From Candidatus Aenigmarchaeota archaeon ex4484_52 (GTDB taxonomy: Archaea; EX4484-52), in contig NJDR01000034.1 of the NCBI GenBank assembly GCA_002254415.1, positions 1-6,381 of the forward strand: DNA of 6,381 bases, read 5' to 3'. This document shows positions 1 through 4,448 of the stretch, piece by piece. Numbering within the stretch: the first letter of the stretch is position 1; every line of letters begins with the position of its first letter. The position numbers and the translations under genes are program-made. The notes below the pieces were generated by a model that was not told where the DNA came from, searched no databases, and saw nothing but the letters and a program-made list of their open reading frames with translations.

Positions 1-51
1 AGAGTTTTGATTAAACAAGTAATTTAGAATATTATGAGAATTAGAAATGGA

Positions 52-147
52 CTAATTTAAAGGAGATAAATCAGTTGGTGTTTTTGCTTTAAAGCAACAA
101 CACCTCAATTTGAGCAATTCTATTCTTTTTTTAATATTTTTTTCCAT
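52..147 (-). CDS. Doubtful small ORF, 31 aa, with a Cys triplet
   Basis: The minus-strand ATG at 147 opens a 31-residue frame ending in TAG at 52-54. The N-terminal half is basic and helix-like (MEKNIKKRIELLKLR), followed by three adjacent Cys and the tail KAKTPTDLSPLN. After the TAG the same frame stays open to the window edge for 17 more codons, so this could be the start of a longer gene broken by one stop. A TATA-like box lies about 26 bases upstream of the ATG, the spacing seen at the convincing genes here. Against it: it is very short, the central codons lie inside a 28-base palindrome, and I recognise no family. It may be a real small protein, a decayed gene start, or chance. Confidence 0.25.
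   Translation of the reverse strand: MEKNIKKRIELLKLRCCCFKAKTPTDLSPLN
77..104. repeat. 28-base near-perfect palindrome
   Basis: The left arm GGTGTTTTTGCTTT pairs with the right arm AAAGCAACAACACC, with a single mismatched pair and no loop. A second, 11-base palindrome (CTCAATTTGAG, 104-114) follows at once. It could be a factor-binding site, a cruciform, a hairpin terminator for a gene lying to the left, or a remnant of an element end. No second copy is present in this window. Confidence 0.75.
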
Positions 148-168
148 ATCTCTTGTTTTTGTATAATT

Positions 169-177
169 TATTTATAA
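169..177 (-). promoter_or_regulatory. Possible TATA box for the small ORF at 147
   Basis: On the minus strand this reads TTATAAATA, centred about 26 bases upstream of the ATG at 147. That fits an archaeal TATA box driving a leaderless transcript. The region is so AT-rich that a chance match is likely. Confidence 0.25.
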
Positions 178-189
178 TTACATTTTCAA

Positions 190-955
190 TTATTGTCTCT
201 GCAACGACCCTGAACAAATGAAATGAGCGAAATAGTACTTTTCAAGATCACTTACTTTTCTGACAGATAACATAAATAGAATCGTGTTCCTGTTTTTTAC
301 TTCTTGGATAACTTCAATATGATTTGGGTCTTTATGTTTTGTTTTCTGCATATCCAAGATTTCAAAGCTCTGATAAAAGATTATTTACTTTACTTATAGA
401 ATAGAATTTATAGAAGATGCAATGATTTACAAACGCATTTTTTCTGACTTTTGACCTAAACCATATGATGAGGCATCAGTTGATAAAAATTCAATAAGAA
501 GATATCTATTTTTCTTTAAAGCATTGAAAAAAGTTTGGATAACTTGTTTGCCATCTTCTAGTGAACAATTACATAATCCCAAATAATGGCATTATACTTA
601 CTAGGTGTATCTAATTTTCTTATATCTTTTTGGATGATTTTATTTTTTGGAAGGTTTTTTCGTACACATCCAGATTTTTTACTGGCTTTTTTTGAACTGT
701 CTATACCTGTCATTTGAAAATCTGCTTTTGCAAAAGCGATAAGATTTCTTCCATCACCACAGCCGAGTCCAAATTTTTTTTTACTCTATGGTCCTTTAAG
801 AATCGGATTTTCTCAGTAAAAAAAGGAGTGGCACTTTCCAAACAGAAAATTGCAGGTATTTGAATCTTTGTATACTTTATCTCATCTTGGTAATTTTAAT
901 CCAGTCATATTGTTGAATATTATCTGATATTTTAAATAGATTTTCAATTATTCAT
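190..955 (-). pseudogene. Decayed class I SAM-dependent methyltransferase
   Basis: This stretch is the wreck of one minus-strand methyltransferase whose pieces lie in order in shifting frames. The N-terminal part (ENLFKISDNIQQYDW, then YQDEIKYTKIQIPAIF) is broken near 893. The SAM-binding glycine loop is clear at 744-770 (GLGCGDGRN), followed by the strand MTGIDSS, which carries the usual acidic residue for the SAM ribose. The frame slips again near 570, between IIWD and CNCSLEDGKQVIQTFFNALKK, as expected for the motif IV region. A TAA at 427-429 and further slips near 425 and 365 separate the C-terminal pieces FYSISKVNNLLSEL and FEILDMQKTKHKDPNH. The substrate cannot be told. An ATG at 955 overlaps the secF stop as ATGA, so the gene may once have been translationally coupled to secF; that frame now ends after three codons. 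Confidence 0.85.
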
Positions 956-1854
956 TGAGTTTTTTTTATATATCTACTCAATATTCCAACATTTTGAAAC
1001 CAAGTAAATGGCATATCTGCAATTAATCCAATTATTATAACAATTGCAGTTTCGCCTATTTTTGTGCCGCCTGCAAACAAATACAATACAAAAAGTGAAA
1101 CAATGGTTGTCAATGTCATTGTAAGCCCTGTTTTAATAGCTGATTTTGTTTGCTTATCAATTGTTCCTTCAAATCGCCTTTTTAACACTCTTGTTGTAAG
1201 CAAAACATCTGTATCAACAGAATATCCAATAAGCATTAATAGACCTGTAAGTGACGCAAGAGTTAGTTTTAATCCAATAATATTCATTGCAGCAATAGTA
1301 AAAACAATATCACAAATTGCAGCAAGCATAATTGCCAATGATGGTGCAAGTGCTCTAAATGAAATAAATATTACTATTGCCATTGCAATTAATGCAATAA
1401 TTAATGCAAATTGTGCCTGACTTAAAAAATTTTTGCTCAAAAGAGAACTAACATAATCCTGCCTTATATTATTTTCATCTATAGGAATATTGTTTTGTGT
1501 CAATATTGATATTATCTTGTCTTTTTCTATTTTATCAACAGAATATATTAAAATACTATTTTTAGACAAAGAACTTGAAAATCTGACATCTGCTTCATTA
1601 TTTTCACTAATTGAAGAAAATTGTTCTTTTAAATCCAAAATAGTGCCTGAATCAAGAATTGTATTTTTATCCAAAAAAATTTCTGTTTGGCTTCCACCAG
1701 TAAAATCCATTCCAAGCTCTAAAAAATTTCCTGTTTTTTGCCAAAATGATAATATAACAAACACAGATGCAAATATCATTAAAATACAAAAAATCTGTCC
1801 ATATTTATTATATTTTATTATTTTATTCAATAAAATATTTATTGTATTATTCAT
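952..1854 (-). CDS. secF: Protein translocase subunit SecF
   Basis: SecF is the membrane partner of SecD; together they assist Sec-dependent protein translocation from the outer side of the membrane. The 300-residue protein shows the family layout: TM1 at about 20-38, the conserved LGMDFTGGS motif at 47-55, an external domain to about 145, then five helices (about 149-168, 170-190, 197-217, 244-261, 266-290). The TM4 signature IGYSVDTDVLLTTR lies at 209-222, with the acidic and Arg residues typical of RND-type proteins. I place the start at the ATG at 1854 because GAGGTG sits six bases before it; a GTG at 1863 would add three residues but overlaps that site. It follows the PRC-barrel gene by about 30 bases, probably on one transcript. 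No secD is adjacent, although archaeal secF and secD often are; a dead methyltransferase fills that place. Confidence 0.94.
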   Translation of the reverse strand: MNNTINILLNKIIKYNKYGQIFCILMIFASVFVILSFWQKTGNFLELGMDFTGGSQTEIFLDKNTILDSGTILDLKEQFSSISENNEADVRFSSSLSKNSILIYSVDKIEKDKIISILTQNNIPIDENNIRQDYVSSLLSKNFLSQAQFALIIALIAMAIVIFISFRALAPSLAIMLAAICDIVFTIAAMNIIGLKLTLASLTGLLMLIGYSVDTDVLLTTRVLKRRFEGTIDKQTKSAIKTGLTMTLTTIVSLFVLYLFAGGTKIGETAIVIIIGLIADMPFTWFQNVGILSRYIKKTQ

Positions 1855-1860
1855 CCAAGG

Positions 1861-1866
1861 CACCTC
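1861..1866 (-). promoter_or_regulatory. Shine-Dalgarno site of secF
   Basis: The minus strand reads GAGGTG, with six bases (CCTTGG) to the ATG at 1854. It is the best ribosome-binding site in the window and decides the secF start. It belongs to the internal gene of an operon, whereas the apparent first genes look leaderless, a pattern known in many archaea. Confidence 0.7.
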
Positions 1867-1886
1867 TTATTTTTCAAATTCTTATT

Positions 1887-2150
1887 TTATTCGTTTATTG
1901 TAGGTGTTGGAATCTGCTTTACAATGACAATATCATCTACTGCTTTTACCATTTGCCATGGAATAATCACTCCTCTTTTTCCACCAACAATTTCTGCCAA
2001 ATAAGACCCCTTCACAGCATCCACAATTACAGATTTCATTGCGTATTTTGAAAAATCAATTTCTGCATCTTTTATTGTTCCGCAATAAGAGCCCTTTTCT
2101 GTAAATACATCTTTGTTCATTAATTCATGCACTTCTTTTTCTTCTACCAT
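1887..2150 (-). CDS. PRC-barrel domain protein, 87 aa
   Basis: This is a single small beta-barrel domain of the PRC type. The family's features can be followed: an early segment on setting or modifying a residue pair (LMNKDVFTEKGSYCGTIKDA, about 10-29), a middle strand pair (MKSVIVDAV, 38-46), and the late stretch GVIIPWQMVKAVDDIVIV (60-77), where IPW..V..VDD.V is typical. PRC-barrels are found in photosynthetic reaction-centre H subunits and RimM. Small archaeal versions have been tied to cell division as partners of SepF (CdpB proteins in haloarchaea). Whether this protein does that is inference. It is cytoplasmic, with no signal or membrane segment. It is the apparent first gene of an operon with secF and has a TATA-like box about 25 bases upstream. 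A weak AGGT also precedes the ATG. Confidence 0.88.
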   Translation of the reverse strand: MVEEKEVHELMNKDVFTEKGSYCGTIKDAEIDFSKYAMKSVIVDAVKGSYLAEIVGGKRGVIIPWQMVKAVDDIVIVKQIPTPTINE

Positions 2151-2170
2151 ATTTTACCTTTTGTTATTTT

Positions 2171-2179
2171 ATATTTAGA
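2171..2179 (-). promoter_or_regulatory. TATA-like box of the PRC-barrel/secF operon
   Basis: The minus strand reads TCTAAATAT, centred about 25 bases from the ATG at 2150. This would place the transcription start at or beside the start codon. It shares a 90-base divergent region with the rpl44e promoter. Confidence 0.5.
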
Positions 2180-2210
2180 TATAATTATTAAAAATTATAG
2201 GTATATATAT

Positions 2211-2219
2211 ATTTAAAAG
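2211..2219 (+). promoter_or_regulatory. TATA-like box of rpl44e
   Basis: The sequence ATTTAAAAG lies downstream of an alternating TA run (2202-2211) and is centred 26 bases before the ATG at 2241. No Shine-Dalgarno site precedes that ATG. Together these fit a leaderless archaeal transcript. Confidence 0.55.
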
Positions 2220-2240
2220 TGTTTGCTTTTGTTTATTAAT

Positions 2241-2543
2241 ATGAAATTACCAAAAACAATTCAAAGGTTTTGTCCATTTTGCAAAAAAAATAATGAGCAT
2301 AAAATTACTCGTGTAAAAACAGGAGGCAGGCGAAAAACAAGTTGCCTAAAGGCAGGAAGCAGATATCGCCTTAAAAAACTGCACAAGGGCTATGGTGGTT
2401 CTCCTTATCCAAAAATAGAGCATGGAGTAAAATATGGAGCAAAAAAATCACAAAAAGTTCTCATTAAATACACTTGCATTTCTTGTTCAAAAAGTCATCA
2501 AAAAAATATAGGAAGAGCAAAAAAATTTGAGATTCTAAAATAA
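2241..2543 (+). CDS. rpl44e: Large ribosomal subunit protein L44e (eL42)
   Basis: L44e/eL42 is a zinc-binding protein of the large ribosomal subunit in Archaea and eukaryotes, lying near the tRNA exit site. The 100-residue protein starts MKLPKTIQRFCPFC and has two Cys pairs, C11/C14 and C79/C82, that would hold the zinc. The conserved basic loop KGYGGSPYPK is at 49-58 and the typical C-terminal stretch NIGRAKKFEI near 89-98. Length and order match the family. I chose the ATG at 2241 over an upstream in-frame TTG at 2223: the family begins with MK.P, and the TATA-like box is correctly spaced for 2241. In many archaea this gene is followed by that for S27e; here an EamA-like transporter follows after 31 bases, so the usual neighbour is missing. 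Confidence 0.96.
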   Translation: MKLPKTIQRFCPFCKKNNEHKITRVKTGGRRKTSCLKAGSRYRLKKLHKGYGGSPYPKIEHGVKYGAKKSQKVLIKYTCISCSKSHQKNIGRAKKFEILK

Positions 2544-2574
2544 ATAATAACTATACAACAAGTAATAATTCAAT

Positions 2575-2910
2575 ATGGTAAATCTTATTTCAATTTGTTT
2601 GGTATTAATCTCTTCTATTCTTGGTGCTCTTGGGCAAATCCAGTTAAAAAAAGGAATGGATATTTATAATTTTCAGACATTATTTTCAAATTATAATTTA
2701 TTTGGAGGTATTTTTTTTTATGGAATTGCAACAATAATTTATTTGTCTGCATTAAAAGGAGATGAAGTTTCTGTTTTATATCCAATAGTTGCAACTTCTT
2801 ATATTTGGACATGTTTTTTGGCAGTATATTTTTTAGGAGAAAAAATGAATATAAGCAATTGGTTTGGAATCTTGTTAATTTTATTGGGTGTTTTTTTTGT
2901 TGTTAGATAA
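2575..2910 (+). CDS. Four-helix EamA/DMT-superfamily membrane protein
   Basis: This 111-residue protein is almost entirely membrane-embedded: helices at about 3-22, 42-60, 67-88 and 95-110. It matches half of an EamA-type drug/metabolite transporter. The marks are GQIQLKKG after TM1 (20-27), the stretch EVSVLYPIVATSYIWT (64-79), FLGEKMN (86-92) and a final helix with GILLILLGVFFV. Such short proteins normally work as dimers in the cell membrane. It is not a classical EmrE-type multidrug exporter, because TM1 lacks the membrane-buried Glu (EmrE E14). ArnE-like lipid-carrier flippases and other short DMT proteins share this build, so the substrate is unknown. It lies 31 bases after rpl44e with no clear Shine-Dalgarno site. 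An AT-rich box near 2541-2549 may give it its own leaderless start. Confidence 0.85.
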   Translation: MVNLISICLVLISSILGALGQIQLKKGMDIYNFQTLFSNYNLFGGIFFYGIATIIYLSALKGDEVSVLYPIVATSYIWTCFLAVYFLGEKMNISNWFGILLILLGVFFVVR

Positions 2911-2925
2911 TATAAAAATTTCTGA

Positions 2926-3515
2926 TGGTGATTTTACTCCCACAACATAGATAGACAAGGAAATTAATTTATAAAAGCAATAGATATATTGATTAAAGAA
3001 ACAGGAAGTAATAAAGTTAGCGTAATTGCACACAGATTAGGAGCTTGTAATTGACAAATAAGATTGAAGAAGTAAAATTACAAATAGAAAAAATTATCTT
3101 AATAGCTCTGGCATTAAATCAGAAAGAACTTTTGAGATATTAGTTTGTGGTTTCACAAATGAAAAAAATTAATTCAGATATTGAAATAACATGAGAAATT
3201 ATAGAAAATATCTTGATGAAAATAATTTTATAAGAGATTATCAAAAAAGATAAAATTGGAAAAGCAAATTACATTGGAGCAAAATATTTTTTAGAAGGAA
3301 AGGATTTTGATTTTTTAGAAAAATTTAAAGATACAAATTTGGAAATCCTTCATATCCATGGCTCTAATGACATTATCGTTCCTATAGATAGTTTAAATAT
3401 ATGATTTAAAAATCAAGCAATAATAAGAAATGGATATCATGATTTGAAAAAACAAAATATAATAGAATTATGGAAAAACAAAGTAGTAGATTTTTTATCA
3501 AAACAAGGAATATAG
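2926..3515 (+). pseudogene. Decayed alpha/beta hydrolase (lipase/esterase-like)
   Basis: This is a broken plus-strand hydrolase. At 2971-3051 the frame reads IKAIDILIKETGSNKVSVIA then HRLGACN, the helix and strand leading to the nucleophile elbow. The expected G/A-H-S-x-G has become A-H-R-L-G (3028-3042), so the catalytic Ser is replaced by Arg. The frame then shifts near 3052. From 3054 one frame carries the rest to the TAG at 3513-3515, interrupted by TAG, TGA, TAA and TGA codons. Late in this frame are HGSNDIIVP (3357-3383), with the catalytic Asp, and GYHD (3432-3443), with the catalytic His, then a closing helix IIELWKNKVVDFL. The N-terminal core strands are missing or unrecognisable. 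Frameshift, four stops and the lost nucleophile make it non-functional. The spacing resembles small lipases; the substrate is unknown. Confidence 0.82.
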
Positions 3516-3528
3516 AGAAAATACTTAA

Positions 3529-3609
3529 CAGTTTGTAAGAGAAGGATATTAAAACCCAAAAGTAAAACAAGAATGGGTTAGAGTATTGGAAAAAAAGAAA
3601 AATTATTTC
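3529..3609 (+). other. Unidentified coding-like fragment
   Basis: Between the two pseudogenes one plus frame reads QFVREGY, a TAA at 3550-3552, then NPKVKQEWVRVLEKKKNYF (3553-3609). The amphipathic pattern and the Trp look more protein-like than the surroundings. This may be a scrap of a further decayed gene, but I recognise no family. Beyond 3631 the open frame only runs antisense to the VOC pseudogene. Confidence 0.2.
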
Positions 3610-3623
3610 GCTTATGCTCTAAC
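3577..3623. repeat. Imperfect inverted repeat between convergent pseudogenes
   Basis: GTTAGAGTAT at 3577-3586 is repeated inverted as ATGCTCTAAC at 3614-3623 (nine of ten pairs), enclosing the A/T-rich tract. It lies at the tail-to-tail junction and could form a stem, but ten-base arms of this kind can arise by chance. Confidence 0.35.
3589..3604 (-). terminator. Oligo-T terminator candidate for the uvrC gene group
   Basis: On the minus strand this is an almost pure T tract (TTTTTCTTTTTTT) starting about 25 bases after the VOC stop at 3631. Archaeal RNA polymerase terminates at such tracts. It may still end transcripts running through uvrC, the membrane protein and the VOC remnant. Confidence 0.35.
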
Positions 3624-3630
3624 ATTTCTA

Positions 3631-4010
3631 TTATTTCTTGTCAATTTCCAAAGGCAAATTATCCGGGTCTTTGAAAAAAGTCATCTTTTTGTCTGTTCTT
3701 AAATCTGTGCAAATGATTTTTGTCTCAATACCTGATTTATTTAATTTTTTATAGATTCCTCAATATTATCAATTCAAATGCCAAATGTCTCAAGCCATAT
3801 GCTTCTGGCCAAGCAGGCATTCTTGTGGATTAGGAAAAGAAAATATAATTCAATTATTACATACCTGCATTAAGATATATTATTTTTGATTTTCCCTCTG
3901 GTCTGTCAATTCTCCAATAACTCAAGTCCTAATTTATTCACATAAAAATCTTTTGATTTTTCAAAGTCAGAAGCAATTATTGCTATATGGTGAATTTTGT
4001 TAAACAACAC
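3631..4010 (-). pseudogene. Decayed glyoxalase/VOC family protein
   Basis: The remains of a lactoylglutathione lyase-like VOC metalloenzyme of about 125 residues run from a GTG at 4010 to the TAA at 3631-3633. The pieces in order are KIHHIAIIASDFEKSKDFY and VNKLGLELLEN, ending at a TGA; RPEGKSKIIYLNAG; VIIELYF; PNPQE; MPAWPEAYGLRHLAFE; DNIEES; KLNKSGIETKIICTDLRT; KKMTFFKDPDNLPLEI. At least four frameshifts separate them. All four metal-ligand positions survive: the His of IHHIA, the Glu of IELYF, the His of LRHLAF and the Glu of LPLEI. The wording closely recalls small VOC proteins of Firmicutes, which suggests a gene gained from Bacteria (inference from remembered family members, not a search). 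It begins six bases after the stop of the upstream membrane protein, so it was part of that transcript. Confidence 0.9.
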
Positions 4011-4016
4011 AATTAT

Positions 4017-4418
4017 TTATCCCATATTTTTTGAATCTTTTTCTTCTTCATCAAATTCTTCTTCTAATTCTTCATGGCAAATTACAACAGCAATTGTTAT
4101 CCACATAAAACTTCCAAAAAGAATAAACAAAAACGAAATTAAAGCAACAAGAATATAATTTATAAAAGATAGTCCAATATTTTCTCTTAAATGCCCTGCA
4201 AACCATGCACCAATAAAAACAAATATACTGCCAATAATCCAAAGCATTGTCAATTTTTTTTCTGGAAACTCTTTTTTGTAATTTTCAACAGAAAATTTAT
4301 TCTTGCCTGTTTCTTGCTTTTTTGTTTTTTTATCATCTACTGGCAACTTATCTTCTTTTATTTTTTCTTCTTTATCATGGATTTTTTTGAATTTGTCAAA
4401 TAATTCTTTTAATCCCAT
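4017..4418 (-). CDS. Charged two-helix membrane protein, unknown function
   Basis: I do not recognise a family. The 133-residue protein has three parts. Residues 1-55 are highly charged and Lys-rich, likely helical and partly disordered (DKEEKIKEDKLPVDDKKTKK). Two membrane helices follow at about 57-75 and 84-113, joined by a short loop with GHLREN. The C-terminus is strongly acidic (HEELEEEFDEEEKDSKNMG). Both ends are probably cytoplasmic. The clear two-helix pattern and sharp charge partition support a real gene. It lies 30 bases after uvrC in the same direction and six bases before the VOC pseudogene, so it may be co-transcribed. A TATA-like box in the gap to uvrC could also give it a promoter of its own. 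Nothing ties it to DNA repair beyond position. Confidence 0.8.
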   Translation of the reverse strand: MGLKELFDKFKKIHDKEEKIKEDKLPVDDKKTKKQETGKNKFSVENYKKEFPEKKLTMLWIIGSIFVFIGAWFAGHLRENIGLSFINYILVALISFLFILFGSFMWITIAVVICHEELEEEFDEEEKDSKNMG

Positions 4419-4437
4419 AGAATTTATTGAAAAATAA

Positions 4438-4447
4438 TTATTTAATA
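4438..4447 (-). promoter_or_regulatory. Possible internal TATA-like box before the membrane protein
   Basis: The minus strand reads TATTAAATAA within the short gap after uvrC, centred about 25 bases upstream of the ATG at 4418. No Shine-Dalgarno site precedes that ATG, which favours a separate leaderless start. The high AT content weakens the case. Confidence 0.35.
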
Positions 4448-4448
4448 T

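Noticed and set aside
464..500. Possible C box (ATGATGA) of an archaeal C/D guide RNA near 466.
   Set aside because: No matching D box or D'/C' pair lies at a suitable distance, and the sequence is explained as methyltransferase coding remains.
1855..1863. GTG start for secF at 1863.
   Set aside because: That GTG is part of the GAGGTG ribosome-binding site, which is ideally spaced for the ATG at 1854.
1064..2051. Plus-strand open frames of 94-137 codons opposite secF and the PRC-barrel gene.
   Set aside because: They are antisense to convincing genes, show no family features, and follow from the codon use of the real strand.
2223..2240. Upstream TTG start for L44e, adding six residues.
   Set aside because: The family starts at the later Met, and the TATA-like box is spaced for the ATG at 2241; the TTG would fall too close to it.
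2575..2910. Classical EmrE-type multidrug exporter.
   Set aside because: The essential membrane-buried Glu in TM1 is absent and the motifs are EamA-like.
2926..3515. TGA codons in the hydrolase as evidence for a changed genetic code (TGA read as Trp or Gly).
   Set aside because: The same stretch also has in-frame TAG and TAA and a frameshift. The long intact genes contain no internal TGA, and secF ends on TGA.
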